A DNA stretch of 64,000 nt from Marinifaba aquimaris (GCF_013328345.1 NZ_JABULX010000016.1:32600-96599); one strand, 5' to 3'. Positions 27,621 through 37,458 are shown, counted from the stretch's first letter. Numbers and translations are program-made. The notes: generated by a model not told the origin, from the letters alone.

Positions 27621-28235
27621 CTATTGATTAATCTGAGAGGAGAGCTGAGCAATTCGTGCGCTAAGTCTATCTGTGTCTTGTCTGAGCTGGTTTACTTGGT
27701 CAGCAAAATCAGTCACCGCGATAGGATGGGCTGCAAGTTGCTTTTCATCGAACAACCAATGACGCACCATTTCTCTATCTTGTTGTACCTTGTGGTCTAG
27801 CTTTGCTTTGACTTGTTCACCTGCATGGGTCAATTTATAACAGGCTATATCGCCAACAATACTCGCTAATACATCTTGCCAGCGGTTTAAACTCTGTTTT
27901 AACCAATCTGCAAAGTGCTGTGCTACATGGATATCGCCATCCAGGTCTAATTCACCTGATTTGATTAATGCAGTCAGCTGTGATGTATCTTCGAGCTTTT
28001 GAAGCGTTTCTAAACGGCAACTCAAATGGCAATCTGCGTGCTCACTATTGGCAATAACATCAATATTACCTTGAGCGCTAAAGACAAATACCAGTGTTAG
28101 CTTTATGTCCTTAATGGTTACAGCAAACTGTTTACCCGCTAACTGGCTGGGCATGGTCGTTTGTTGTTTGCTTAAACTCAACCAGTGGTTGAGGCTTTGC
28201 TCAACCAAGGCGGTCACTAAGGCTGTAGCTGGCAT
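27621..28235 (-). CDS. ubiJ: Ubiquinone biosynthesis accessory factor UbiJ
   Basis: UbiJ has an SCP2 lipid-binding domain and helps organise the aerobic Ubi complex. The 204-residue protein (E. coli 201) has the SCP2 fold in residues about 15-110 and a C-terminal coiled coil (about 170-203). The start overlaps the ubiE stop by one base. Confidence 0.9.
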   Translation of the reverse strand: MPATALVTALVEQSLNHWLSLSKQQTTMPSQLAGKQFAVTIKDIKLTLVFVFSAQGNIDVIANSEHADCHLSCRLETLQKLEDTSQLTALIKSGELDLDGDIHVAQHFADWLKQSLNRWQDVLASIVGDIACYKLTHAGEQVKAKLDHKVQQDREMVRHWLFDEKQLAAHPIAVTDFADQVNQLRQDTDRLSARIAQLSSQINQ

Positions 28236-29053
28236 TAGAATTTAAATCCTTTATGAAGGGCTACAATGCCCCCCGTTAAGTTGTGATAACTGGTTTCCTC
28301 AAACCCTGCATTTTCCATCATACCCTTGAGGGTATCTTGATCTGGATGCATTCGGATCGATTCAGCTAAATACTGATAACTATCAGCATCATTAGCGACG
28401 AGTTCGCCCATTTTTGGCAGAATATTAAACGAGTAGACATCGTAAATTTTTGCCAGCCAATCTTGTGTTGGTTTTGAGAACTCTAATACCAGTAGACGTC
28501 CGCCAGGTTTTAACACGCGGTAGATTGAACTAAGGGCTGCATCTTTATCTGTTACATTGCGCAAGCCAAACGCGATAGTAACAATATCAAATGTGTTATC
28601 GGCAAAAGGTAAGCATTCTGCGTTGGCTTGGACATACTCTACATTGCCCACAACACCTAAGTCTCTTAACTTTTCTCGACCCACTTCCAACATTGAGTTG
28701 TTGATATCAGCTAAGACAACTTTACCTTTTTCACCAACAATTCTAGAGAACTTAGCTGTTAAGTCACCGGTACCACCGGCTAAGTCTAAAATTTGATGGC
28801 CCGATCTTACGCCTGAATTATCTATTGTGAAGCGCTTCCACAAACGGTGGATACCCATCGACATTAGGTCATTCATTACGTCATATTTTGCGGCAACAGA
28901 GTGAAACACCTCAGCAACTTTTTTAACTTTTTCTTCGGTTTTTACCGTTTCATAACCAAAGTGGGTAGTTTGATCATCTGCACTATTTACCTGTGCAGTC
29001 ACTTCGTGGTTAGCGGTTGTCTCTGATGTTGAGTTGGCTTGTTCTGTTGACAT
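28235..29053 (-). CDS. ubiE: Ubiquinone/menaquinone methyltransferase UbiE
   Basis: UbiE is the SAM-dependent C-methyltransferase of ubiquinone and menaquinone synthesis. The 272-residue protein has the motifs [21 protein letters not shown], the SAM-binding [10 protein letters not shown], and [14 protein letters not shown] [10 protein letters not shown]. It is about 20 residues longer than E. coli UbiE because of a Thr/Ser/Glu-rich N-terminal extension; an internal start is not obvious. It is the first gene of ubiE-ubiJ-ubiB. Confidence 0.95.
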   Translation of the reverse strand: MSTEQANSTSETTANHEVTAQVNSADDQTTHFGYETVKTEEKVKKVAEVFHSVAAKYDVMNDLMSMGIHRLWKRFTIDNSGVRSGHQILDLAGGTGDLTAKFSRIVGEKGKVVLADINNSMLEVGREKLRDLGVVGNVEYVQANAECLPFADNTFDIVTIAFGLRNVTDKDAALSSIYRVLKPGGRLLVLEFSKPTQDWLAKIYDVYSFNILPKMGELVANDADSYQYLAESIRMHPDQDTLKGMMENAGFEETSYHNLTGGIVALHKGFKF

Positions 29054-29184
29054 AATAGATAGAGTTCATTTTGCTTTATTTTAACTGGCGCTAGTGTAGC
29101 ACAATCAAAGCTAACGAATACTTTAAGCAAGCGTTTTTTATCGGGAATTATTGTTAAGTGGCTGAATTGGGAAAGGGCAGTGAA

Positions 29185-29216
29185 ACTCGATGATTGAAAG
29201 GCTTCAATCATCGAGT
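29185..29216 (-). terminator. 14-base perfect hairpin after traT-like gene
   Basis: Arms ACTCGATGATTGAA and TTCAATCATCGAGT flank a 4-base loop, 11 bases beyond the TraT stop. The stem is long but the T run on the minus strand is short, so it may act as a terminator or an RNA 3' end stabiliser between traT and ubiE. Confidence 0.55.
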
Positions 29217-29226
29217 CGTTGGCCAT

Positions 29227-29961
29227 TTAGAACAGACCCGATAAGGCTTGAGTAAGCTTTTCTTGCATTTTAACTTCAGCTTCAGCAATCACCATATTCA
29301 TTTGGTTCGCAGTGATTAAAACGCGTGTTTGGTACTTTTTGCGATTCGTGGTGCTAGTGATCGTTTGCTTAGTGGTTCCACTTTCACCTTGTGATAAATG
29401 GTGTTTTGATTCATCAGTCACTATATCATTGGTTTTTTCAGATAACTGTACGTCAGTAATAGCAGTGTGATAAACATCATCAACCATGCTATCTGCGGCA
29501 TAGCCTATCAGAGCAACTAAAAGTGCTGCTTTGGCGTTATCACTGCCGTCACCACCTGTTGCAGCAGAGATAGCCGCACCCGCGATAGCACCTTGAACCG
29601 CGGCAGAGCCACTCGACATTACATCTTCAAACTCTTTACCTTCAGGTGGACCCACATACCTTACGTTAGCTTGCAGCCAATAAGTTGCGAGCTCTGGGTT
29701 GTCGGTTACTTGATAACCGGCGCTAGCCAATACATTGGTAAGTGTCGGCTCAATGTTAAATTGCGCACTTTCAGAACTGTTTTTAAGTTGTAAAAATACT
29801 GTTCTTTTATCTGGGGCTACAGGGTCCAGAAAAATAGTTTGAGTCAATTTAGTGTTAATGGCTAAATCTTGCTTTTTGGTTGCAGTACCCAGTGCTGAGC
29901 AACCAGCTAATAAAATCAATATCGCGAGTAAGCAGCTAAAACGAAAACGGATATCTTTCAT
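29227..29961 (-). CDS. TraT-family outer-membrane lipoprotein
   Basis: A 244-residue lipoprotein: the signal peptide ends in a lipobox LLAGC at about residues 17-21. The mature part resembles TraT (complement resistance and surface exclusion), with a Gly/Ala-rich hydrophobic segment (AVQGAIAGAAISAATGG) and a second one (ALLVALIGYAADSM). TraT is best known from F-like plasmids; chromosomal homologues exist in marine gammaproteobacteria and their role is unclear. It follows the BaeR-like gene on the same strand by 83 bases, which hold a 16-base palindrome. Confidence 0.75.
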   Translation of the reverse strand: MKDIRFRFSCLLAILILLAGCSALGTATKKQDLAINTKLTQTIFLDPVAPDKRTVFLQLKNSSESAQFNIEPTLTNVLASAGYQVTDNPELATYWLQANVRYVGPPEGKEFEDVMSSGSAAVQGAIAGAAISAATGGDGSDNAKAALLVALIGYAADSMVDDVYHTAITDVQLSEKTNDIVTDESKHHLSQGESGTTKQTITSTTNRKKYQTRVLITANQMNMVIAEAEVKMQEKLTQALSGLF

Positions 29962-30023
29962 CTAAGGTGTCCTTGTAGAATAATTATCGTGTCTGTAGGT
30001 TTGATACGTTTAGTTTAGTCATT

Positions 30024-30039
30024 CAGCACAGCTGTGCTG
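30024..30039. promoter_or_regulatory. 16-base perfect palindrome between baeR-like and traT-like genes
   Basis: CAGCACAGCTGTGCTG has no spacer and lies 5 bases beyond the stop of the BaeR-like gene, before the TraT-like gene. No T run follows, so it is not a typical terminator. It could be an operator or chance. Confidence 0.35.
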
Positions 30040-30044
30040 TAACT

Positions 30045-30728
30045 TTATGTATCGAACGTAAATTTATAGCCAACTCCGTAAACCGACTGAATTAACTCTT
30101 GGCCGGTTTTTAAACTTTCCAGTTTTTGTCTTAGCTTTTTGATATGGCTGTCGATAGTTCGGCCACTGACAATGCGGTTATCTGGATAACAAGTTGTCAT
30201 CAGTTGGTCGCGATTAAAAATTTGTCCGGGCTTTTTACTGAGTAAAGATAACATCTCAAATTCTATCGCCGTTAGATCTACACAATGTTGTTGGTATTTC
30301 GCTTGGTAACAGGTTTTATCCAATGAGAAGTCGATGTGACTGTCTGCGTGATGAGATTTTGGTGCCGTGCGCCTTAACACAGTTTTTACTCTTGCCACCA
30401 CTTCTCGTGGGCTGAAAGGTTTGCAGATATAGTCATCTGCACCTAACTCCAGCCCGAGTAAACGGTCAATTTCATCTACTCTCGCTGTCACCATTAAAAT
30501 GGGCACATCTGAAAATTGTCTCAGCTCTTTGCAAATGGTCATGCCGTCTTTGTTGGGTAGCATTAAATCTAAAATAATGGCATTGGGTTGGTGTTGCTGT
30601 ACCCAATCAATAACCATAGCCCCATCATCTAAAATACTGACTTGGAAGTTTTGTTGTGACAGATAATCTGCGTTTAATTGCGCTAGCTTGGCTTCATCTT
30701 CGAACACTAAGACGTGTGCGTTTTCCAT
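30045..30728 (-). CDS. OmpR-family response regulator, BaeR-like
   Basis: A 227-residue DNA-binding response regulator. The receiver (1-120) has the acidic FEDEAKL region and the phosphoacceptor in LDLMLPN; the winged helix (about 130-225) contains GRTIDSHIKKLRQKL. Segments such as RLLGLELGADDYICKPFSPREVVARVK are nearly the same as in E. coli BaeR, which controls efflux pumps and envelope stress. The kinase gene lies 38 bases upstream on the same strand. Confidence 0.87.
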   Translation of the reverse strand: MENAHVLVFEDEAKLAQLNADYLSQQNFQVSILDDGAMVIDWVQQHQPNAIILDLMLPNKDGMTICKELRQFSDVPILMVTARVDEIDRLLGLELGADDYICKPFSPREVVARVKTVLRRTAPKSHHADSHIDFSLDKTCYQAKYQQHCVDLTAIEFEMLSLLSKKPGQIFNRDQLMTTCYPDNRIVSGRTIDSHIKKLRQKLESLKTGQELIQSVYGVGYKFTFDT

Positions 30729-30766
30729 GGCGTACCTTTTTCATGCTTGTTGAATCAAGCTTTGTT

Positions 30767-32242
30767 TCATTGAGTGGGTAATTGAATACAAACCGTTAGG
30801 CCATGTGGTTGTGTCTTTTGTGCCCAAATTTGACCTTGGTGAGCATCAACTATTTGCTTACATAAGGCTAAGCCTAAACCTGAACCGCCTGTTTTTCTAT
30901 TCCGCGAAGCTTCGACTCGATATAAATGTTCAAATAAATGCGTCAACTCACTTTCAGGCACACCTTGGCCGTTATCACAAAACTGGATGAGGAGTGCTTG
31001 TTTGGTCTCAGTGAGTTTAACGGTTAACTGGGTGTTGGCTCCTGCGTATTTAACTGCGTTGATAATCAAATTGTTAAACAACTGGCCAAGTCTGTCGGCA
31101 TCGGCATAAACGTCTGCCGCTTTGACACTAAAATCAAAATGAAGCGTCATATTCTGTTCAGTTAATTTGGTTTGGTAGGCCTGATATTCAATATTTAACA
31201 ATTCGACTATATCAATCATTTCCTTTTTGTAATTCATTCCTCCTACATCACTGGCACCCAAGGCATAAAGGTGATCAACCAAGCGCTGAAGTTGCTTGAT
31301 CTCTTGTTCAAATGACTCTATTTGCGTTAAATCAAGTGGTCTGACGCCATCCAAAATCGCTTCAATCTCACCTCGCATGATGGCAATGGGGGTTCTGAGC
31401 TCATGAGATATGTTGGCAAACCAACGTTTCCTCAGGTTGTCCGTTTCACTCAACGTAATAGCGAGCTGTTCAACATCTCTGCTTAATTGGCCTAATTCAT
31501 CTTTTCGTTGCAGCACTTTTTGCGCTTTGAAGTTTGCTTGGGTGAGTTGATGTAATCTGGCTGCGAGTTGCTGAATCGGTTTGGTAAAGTGACGCGCTAA
31601 AGGCAAACTCACTAAAAATGTAATGATAATTAGTGCCCCTGCAATGAAGATAAATGCCTTTTTCTGAGTCGCGAGTAAATTCGCTTCATAGCGATCGAAA
31701 AAGCGCTCTTGTCGCATCGTGACTAAATAGCCTAAGGTGACTTCACTGTTCTTGATAGCGATCCAGTTGTTGTATTGCTTAAGGTTTTTAGGACCTAAAA
31801 CATGGTTTTTAGTCGCATCGTATAAGGCTATTTTCAATTTTGGCGGTGGGTGTCTATCTGGCGGCGCCCTTCTTGGCGGTTTAGCTCTGTCGTGCCTTGG
31901 TGAAAAGCCGTCGTGATCAGGGCGATGTTTTTTCCTCGGCTTACCTTTTCTTCTTTCTCTTGGGGCGGGTAATAGTTGTCTAATTTGTGTTTTGTTGTCG
32001 ACGCTCCAATCAAAGGTGCGGGCAAATTTGTGTTTTTCTTGGGTGAAAGCTTGCCAGTCGCCATCACTTTGATACTGCAGGGCCAGCGCTTCAACAAATG
32101 GCTGTAATGCTTGCGCTTCTTTTTGATTGGCAAACTCAATTAAATCGCGCTTTAAATTCCAATGCATCAAAGCAAAGCTCAGAATAATTACACACGAGCT
32201 GATCACAAATAGGACAGTAAAGAGTTTATTTTGTATGCGCAT
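30767..32242 (-). CDS. Sensor histidine kinase, BaeS-like, with polycationic periplasmic insert
   Basis: A 491-residue membrane kinase: helix 1 (about 7-27), a periplasmic domain (28-195), helix 2 (about 197-217), HAMP, HisKA with the phosphoacceptor His at about 279 (NISHELRTP), and HATPase with N-, G1- and G2-type motifs (NNLIINAVKYA, DNGQGVP, GSGLGLALCKQIV). The residues after the His match BaeS. Residues about 94-136 of the periplasmic part are packed with Arg, Lys, His and Pro, which is not in E. coli BaeS. Such a segment could bind metal, LPS or anionic ligands; this is inference. It is paired with the BaeR-like gene. Confidence 0.87.
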   Translation of the reverse strand: MRIQNKLFTVLFVISSCVIILSFALMHWNLKRDLIEFANQKEAQALQPFVEALALQYQSDGDWQAFTQEKHKFARTFDWSVDNKTQIRQLLPAPRERRKGKPRKKHRPDHDGFSPRHDRAKPPRRAPPDRHPPPKLKIALYDATKNHVLGPKNLKQYNNWIAIKNSEVTLGYLVTMRQERFFDRYEANLLATQKKAFIFIAGALIIITFLVSLPLARHFTKPIQQLAARLHQLTQANFKAQKVLQRKDELGQLSRDVEQLAITLSETDNLRKRWFANISHELRTPIAIMRGEIEAILDGVRPLDLTQIESFEQEIKQLQRLVDHLYALGASDVGGMNYKKEMIDIVELLNIEYQAYQTKLTEQNMTLHFDFSVKAADVYADADRLGQLFNNLIINAVKYAGANTQLTVKLTETKQALLIQFCDNGQGVPESELTHLFEHLYRVEASRNRKTGGSGLGLALCKQIVDAHQGQIWAQKTQPHGLTVCIQLPTQ

Positions 32243-32314
32243 AACAAATAACAGTAACTAGCTTAAATTTATCATGCGCGAGCCTTACTAATTTGTGAAT
32301 CTTTTTTGTTGGAA

Positions 32315-32353
32315 TTGCACATTGTTTGCACATTTATTCGGTTTTTCTTGCAC
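32315..32353. promoter_or_regulatory. Three phased TTGCAC direct repeats
   Basis: TTGCAC occurs at 32315-32320, 32326-32331 and 32348-32353, with steps of 11 and 22 bases, one and two helical turns. They lie in the divergent region between the BaeS-like gene and the di-haem peroxidase gene. OmpR-family regulators often bind direct repeats with about this spacing, so the BaeR-like regulator is the obvious candidate. Confidence 0.5.
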
Positions 32354-32419
32354 CTTCTTAACCTAAATTAACACAAGTAAAGCCCCGTAATGGGCTGCCA
32401 CGACGAGAAGGAGTCAAAA

Positions 32420-34182
32420 ATGAAGAACAAGTTAAGCAGTATGTTTGTTTTGATGTTAGGTACCAAATTAACCTTGGCAGGGGCGGCCGAGCCTCCTCGT
32501 CCTAACCCTGAAGCAAGAAATGCTCCTGTAAATGCAGCGCAAAATGAGAATGGACAAAGACAGCGCCCAGAAAGAGATGAACGGCCAATACGACCTGAAA
32601 ATCGACAAACTGGTCCTCAACCAATTAATACATTGGCAGGCGATGCACTGGATCAGCGTTTAGCGCAGGTTCTCAGTCGAGATAACTTGCGTCAAATTAA
32701 TGCCAACCCCAGTGCCGTTCGAACTATTCCTTCGATTGAGGATGCTAAAGCACAGCTTGGCAAAGCGTTATTTTTTACTGACCTATTATCGGGTGAGCAA
32801 GATGTAGCTTGTGTGAGTTGCCACCACCCTATGTTAGGTGGTGCGGACCAGTTGTCACTTGCAGTGGGCGTCAAAGCGGTAGATTTATCGAATGAGCCTG
32901 CTATTGAGCTACTTGGACATGGGCGCTTTAATGGCGCTGATTTAACGAGTATGTCTGCGGTGCCTCGAAATTCTCCAACAGTGTTGAATGTTGCTTTATT
33001 TGATAATGGATTATTTTGGGATTCGAGGGTTGAAGTTCGCGGTCGAAGAGTTGAAAACACTAATGGTGTCGGCAGTGCAATTATCACACCTGACTCGGGC
33101 TTAACCAATAATGGCAATCGCCGAGCTGATGATACGTTAACAGATTCGACGAGTTTAGTGGCAGCACAAGCTCGGTTTCCGGTGACTTCGGTTGATGAAA
33201 TGCGTGCTAGCTTTGCCTCAGATCAAACTAATCAACAACTTAGGTCATCTTTAGCCAGCCGTTTTGACAATTCGGATGAAAATTTTCAAACCAACTGGCC
33301 AGCATTATTTAATCAAGCATATCCTCATGGCGAGATTAGTTATGACCGCATTGCTGAAGCTTTAGCTGAGTACCAAAGGAGCATGACGTTTGTCGATAAT
33401 CCTTGGTTCAACTATTTACAAGGTGATTTAACCGCTTTATCTGAGCAGCAAAAACGCGGTGCTTTGGTCTTCTTTTCTCCAAGAAATCGAGGTGGTGCTG
33501 GTTGTGTGAGATGTCACAGTGGAGATAACTTTTCAGATGAACGACACCATTTAGTGGGGTTTCCGCAAATTGGAGTAGGTAAAGGCAATAATTCGGGAAA
33601 AGTAGGTGTGGCTGATACCGCTGATTTTGGACGTGAAAACGTGACTCAAGATGCCAGAGATAGATATCACTTCAGAACACCGAGTTTATTAAATATTGCT
33701 CAAACTGCACCTTACGGCCATGCTGGTACCTATCAAACATTAGAGGAAGTTGTTTTTCATTACATCACCCCTCGTGGTGCTGTCAGTCGCTTTTCGGTGT
33801 TAACGACTTAAATACTGCAACCAGTGCCGATATTGCAGATAACTCTGCTTTTTGTCAGCTTCCACAGGTCAGTGATTACTTAGTAAAAACGACAACTCAA
33901 TGCCAATCACTTTACCCAGATGCCGTTGCCAACTCTGCTGCGGCTATTGACCGTTTAGAGCAAGGTGATAACGATAACCTAGTACGTAATCCGCTGGGTC
34001 CGACTGCTGCGATAGACCAACAAATGGCGAGTGACTTAGTCGCATTTTTACACGCACTGACTGACAATTGTATTAATGACCGTGAGTGCATGGCCCCTTG
34101 GATTATTGATAGTGATGATCTCGCCACTTACCCAGATGGTTCTGCAATTATTGCTACTGATCGCCAAGCCAATGAGCTATAA
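32420..34182 (+). pseudogene. Di-haem cytochrome c peroxidase-like gene with frameshift
   Basis: The gene encodes a periplasmic di-haem cytochrome of the CCP/MauG family: signal peptide, a Pro/Arg-rich linker, haem motif CVSCHH, then haem motif CVRCHS. The first frame ends at 33811. A second frame (from about 33790) continues without a break to TAA 34180-34182 with matching composition (VNDLNTATSADIADN...). The join needs one extra base in the TTTT run near 33792-33796; restored, the protein would be 587 residues. The start at 32420 has AAGGAG 6-7 bases upstream. The lesion may be real or a sequencing error; a programmed -1 slip is less likely. Confidence 0.8.
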
Positions 34183-34232
34183 AAAATATTGCGAAACTTG
34201 AACTATTTTATTCAAATTCTGGTAGAAAGATG

Positions 34233-34261
34233 AAAAGGTGTTTTTTTAAACACCTTTTTTT
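34233..34261 (+). terminator. Rho-independent terminator after peroxidase gene
   Basis: Arms AAAAGGTGTTT and AAACACCTTTT with a 4-base loop, followed by a T run, 50 bases beyond the end of the di-haem peroxidase reading frame. Confidence 0.85.
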
Positions 34262-34430
34262 ATTTTATTAAGCAAAAAAGCGATTTTGGTTATGAAAAAC
34301 TACTACTTTTGGCTTTTTCTAATAAAAAATGACAAATAAGTTAAAAAACTTAGTTTATTTACGTTTTTAATCGCTTGATAAATTGCTATTCTTGCCAACA
34401 ATTTTTTACAGTTTTAGAGGAACATGTATC

Positions 34431-36149
34431 GTGGAAATGATGTCGGGCGCCGAAATGGTGGTACGTGCACTCAAAGATGCGGGTGTTAAACATGTCTTTG
34501 GTTATCCAGGTGGTGCAGTTCTGGATATTTATGATGCTTTATTTGCTGCACCTGAATTAGAACATATTTTAGTTCGTCACGAGCAAGCAGCAGCCCATAT
34601 GGCTGATGGCTACGCGCGTGCGACTGGTGAAGTGGGTACCGTACTCGTTACCTCAGGTCCTGGTGCAACTAATACTATTACGGGTATTGCAACCGCTTAT
34701 ATGGATTCAATCCCTATGGTGGTTTTATCAGGCCAAGTACCAACTTTTATGATTGGTGAGGATGCATTCCAAGAATGTGACATGGTGGGCTGTTCTCGTC
34801 CTATCGTAAAGCACAGCTTCTTATGTAAGAAAGCTGAAGATATTCCTGTCATGATCGCCAAGGCTTACCATATTGCTTCAACAGGTCGTCCAGGCCCTGT
34901 TGTTGTAGATATTCCAAAAGATGTGGTTAATCCAAAAGAATCTCACCCTTACGAATATCCAAAAGATGTTTCTATCCGTTCGTACAACCCAACGGTTAAG
35001 GGCCACAAGCGCCAGATCAAAAAAGCACTAGATGTACTTGCCACAGCTAAGCGCCCAGTACTTTATGTCGGTGGTGGTGCAATTGCAGCTGAATGTAGTG
35101 ACAAGATCACCGCATTTGCTGAGAAGTTTAACTTACCTGTAACCAATACCCTAATGGGGTTAGGTGCGTTCCCTGGTACGCATAAGCAATGTTTAGGTAT
35201 GTTAGGTATGCACGGTACATACGAAGCCAACAAAACAATGCACCACTCTGATGTGATCATTGCTTTAGGTGCACGTTTTGATGACCGTGTTACCAATAAT
35301 GTTAAGAAATTCTGCCCAGACGCGACAATTTTACACGTTGATATCGATCCTGCTTCTATCTCGAAGACAATCAGTGCTGATGTACCAATTGTAGGTTCAA
35401 TTGATCAAGTGTTAACGGATATCGAAGCGCATCTTGAAGTTAACCCTATTGAGTTAGACAAAGATGCAATTGACACTTGGTGGCAGCAAATTGAAGGCTG
35501 GCGTTCTCGTCAATCACTAAGCTATGAAAAGAGCGATGAAGTGATTAAGCCACAACAAGTTATTGAATCTCTATACAAAGCAACAAATGGTGAAGCTTAT
35601 GTTTCATCTGATGTTGGTCAGCATCAAATGTTTGGTGCACTTTACTACCCATTTGATAAGCCACGTCGTTGGATCAATTCAGGTGGTTTAGGCACAATGG
35701 GCTTTGGTTTCCCAGCTGCTATGGGTGTTAAGGTTGCCTTACCAGATTCTGTATCTGTTTGTATTACAGGCGATGGCTCTATTCAGATGAATATTCAAGA
35801 GTTATCAACGTGTCTACAGTACGGTATTCCAGTTAAGATCATTACTTTAAATAACCAAGCTTTAGGTATGGTTCGTCAATGGCAAGACTTAATTTATCAA
35901 GGACGACACAGTGAATCGTATATGGAAGCTATTCCTGATTTTGTTAAATTAGTAGAAGCATATGGCCATGTAGGTATGCGTGTAAGTGATCCGAAAGAGC
36001 TCGATGCAGCGATGGAAAAATGTTTCGCAATGGAAGACAAGTTAGTCTTTATGGACATCATCGTTGACCAGTCAGAGCACGTTTATCCTATGCAAATTAA
36101 ATTCGGTGCTATGGATGATATGTTGTTAAGTAAAACGGAGCGAAGCTAA
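34431..36149 (+). CDS. ilvI: Acetolactate synthase III large subunit IlvI
   Basis: IlvI is the catalytic subunit of the acetohydroxyacid synthase that starts valine, leucine and isoleucine synthesis; it uses thiamine diphosphate, FAD and Mg2+. A GTG start at 34431 gives 572 residues (E. coli 574) and the E. coli N-terminus ([14 protein letters not shown]). It is supported by AGAGGA 9 bases upstream. Motifs include [17 protein letters not shown] with the catalytic Glu and the ThDP motif [12 protein letters not shown]. ilvH begins 2 bases after its stop. Confidence 0.95.
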   Translation: MEMMSGAEMVVRALKDAGVKHVFGYPGGAVLDIYDALFAAPELEHILVRHEQAAAHMADGYARATGEVGTVLVTSGPGATNTITGIATAYMDSIPMVVLSGQVPTFMIGEDAFQECDMVGCSRPIVKHSFLCKKAEDIPVMIAKAYHIASTGRPGPVVVDIPKDVVNPKESHPYEYPKDVSIRSYNPTVKGHKRQIKKALDVLATAKRPVLYVGGGAIAAECSDKITAFAEKFNLPVTNTLMGLGAFPGTHKQCLGMLGMHGTYEANKTMHHSDVIIALGARFDDRVTNNVKKFCPDATILHVDIDPASISKTISADVPIVGSIDQVLTDIEAHLEVNPIELDKDAIDTWWQQIEGWRSRQSLSYEKSDEVIKPQQVIESLYKATNGEAYVSSDVGQHQMFGALYYPFDKPRRWINSGGLGTMGFGFPAAMGVKVALPDSVSVCITGDGSIQMNIQELSTCLQYGIPVKIITLNNQALGMVRQWQDLIYQGRHSESYMEAIPDFVKLVEAYGHVGMRVSDPKELDAAMEKCFAMEDKLVFMDIIVDQSEHVYPMQIKFGAMDDMLLSKTERS

Positions 36150-36151
36150 TC

Positions 36152-36649
36152 ATGCGTCGAATTTTATCTATTGTATTAGAAAACGAGCCGGGTGCATTAT
36201 CGCGAATTGTTGGTTTATTCTCACAGCGCGGTTACAACATTGATAGCTTAACGGTTGCACCAACTGATGATGAAACGCTTTCTCGTATTACGATTACTAC
36301 GTATGGTGATGACCACGTTATCGAACAAATTACAAAGCAAGTAAACAAGCTTGTTGATGTATTTAAGGTTGCTGACTTAACTGACGGTGCGCATATCGAG
36401 CGTGAATTAATGTTAGTTAAATTACGTGCTGCAAGTGCGAAAACGCGTGATGAAATCAAACGCACTGCGGATATTTTCCGCGGTCAAATCGTTGATGTGA
36501 CACCTAACACTTATGTTGTTCAGTTACTCGGTACAAGCGAGAAGTTAGATGCGTTTATTGATTCTGTTCGTCAAGAAACAGAAATCATTGAAACTGTGCG
36601 TTCGGGTGTATCTGGTCTTTCACGAGGCGAGAAAGCTTTGCGCATCTAA
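36152..36649 (+). CDS. ilvH: Acetolactate synthase III regulatory subunit IlvH
   Basis: IlvH binds the catalytic subunit and gives valine feedback control. The 165-residue protein (E. coli 163) has the ACT domain at the N-terminus (LENEPGALSRIVGLFSQRGYNIDSL) and the C-terminal regulatory half. It is co-transcribed with ilvI; a terminator follows 118 bases later. Confidence 0.95.
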   Translation: MRRILSIVLENEPGALSRIVGLFSQRGYNIDSLTVAPTDDETLSRITITTYGDDHVIEQITKQVNKLVDVFKVADLTDGAHIERELMLVKLRAASAKTRDEIKRTADIFRGQIVDVTPNTYVVQLLGTSEKLDAFIDSVRQETEIIETVRSGVSGLSRGEKALRI

Positions 36650-36767
36650 TTGTTTTTCATTGATACGGCGTTATCGCGAGCTCATGTATGAATTTATACA
36701 CCACACTCGCTCTGGCCTTGTCTCAATAAAAAACACTTGATGCTCAACATCTGTTTAAAATTTATTT

Positions 36768-36793
36768 AAAAAGGCGCTTTTTGCGCCTTTTTT
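36768..36793 (+). terminator. Rho-independent terminator after ilvIH
   Basis: Arms AAAAAGGCGC and GCGCCTTTTT with a 5-base loop and T run. Confidence 0.9.
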
Positions 36794-36834
36794 GTATTAG
36801 TAAAGTATCAAATTTAACTGAAATAGAGGCGGTT

Positions 36835-37347
36835 ATGTCTTTAAAAGATCAATTATTAAAAGCCGGTGTTATTGATAAAAAACAGGCAAAAAAGGCAAAA
36901 AAATCGAGTAAAAAATCTCGTACGCTGAAAAAAGAAATTGCAGCGGCAACCGAGCAATCTCGACAAGAACAGCAAGCTAAATCGCAAGAGAAAAATGCGC
37001 TGCTCAAAGCTGAAGCCGATCAAAAAGCGATTACTGCACAAATTAAGCAGCTGATAGAAATGAACCGAATTGATCGCAAAGGTGGTGATGTAGGTTATAA
37101 CTTCACCCATGGTACTTCGATCAAAACGATTTATGTAAATGATGTTCAGCAAAAACAGTTAATAAATGGCCGTTTATCTATCGTAATGTTTGGTGAAGAG
37201 TATGAGCTAGTGGCTACTGCTGTGGCGGATAAGATAGCCCAACGCGATGAGTCGTTAGTCTTATTGTCTAATCAAGTAGATGATGCTGAGGTTGATGAAG
37301 ATGATCCATATGCCGAGTTCCAAATCCCAGATGATTTGATGTGGTAA
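36835..37347 (+). CDS. YaiL/DUF2058 family protein
   Basis: A 170-residue cytoplasmic protein whose whole length follows E. coli YaiL. It opens with SLKDQLLKAGVIDKKQAKKAKK, a Lys-rich coiled region, and ends with DEDDPYAEFQIPDDLMW, a family hallmark. The start at 36835 follows GAGGCGG. The function is unknown; an RNA or nucleoid association has been suggested for the family. Confidence 0.88.
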   Translation: MSLKDQLLKAGVIDKKQAKKAKKSSKKSRTLKKEIAAATEQSRQEQQAKSQEKNALLKAEADQKAITAQIKQLIEMNRIDRKGGDVGYNFTHGTSIKTIYVNDVQQKQLINGRLSIVMFGEEYELVATAVADKIAQRDESLVLLSNQVDDAEVDEDDPYAEFQIPDDLMW

Positions 37348-37367
37348 ATTCAATAGCCATTAACTTC

Positions 37368-37400
37368 AAAGGCGTTAAGTGTGAACTTAACGCCTTTTTT
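37368..37400 (+). terminator. Rho-independent terminator after yaiL-like gene
   Basis: Arms AAAGGCGTTAAGT and ACTTAACGCCTTT with a 4-base loop, followed by a T run. Confidence 0.9.
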
Positions 37401-37458
37401 ATTGCCAAAATTTAAGTTATCACAAAGATTTAAGAAAACGCCAAGAAAAGGATAGAGG

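Noticed and set aside
28999..29226. 75-codon minus-strand frame between the TraT-like gene and ubiE
   Set aside because: It overlaps the ubiE start in another frame, contains the 29185 hairpin and has no clear ribosome site or family look.
31834..32139. 101-codon frame inside the BaeS-like gene on the same strand
   Set aside because: It is the alternate reading of the basic, low-complexity region and has no start signal.
32692..33117. 141-codon antisense frame inside the peroxidase gene
   Set aside because: It lies wholly opposite a conserved coding region and has no family features.
33785..33811. Programmed -1 frameshift in the peroxidase gene
   Set aside because: No classical heptameric slippery site or downstream structure is evident; a one-base deletion explains it more simply.
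36549..36740. 63-codon frame across the end of ilvH
   Set aside because: Most of it overlaps ilvH in another frame and it has no ribosome site.
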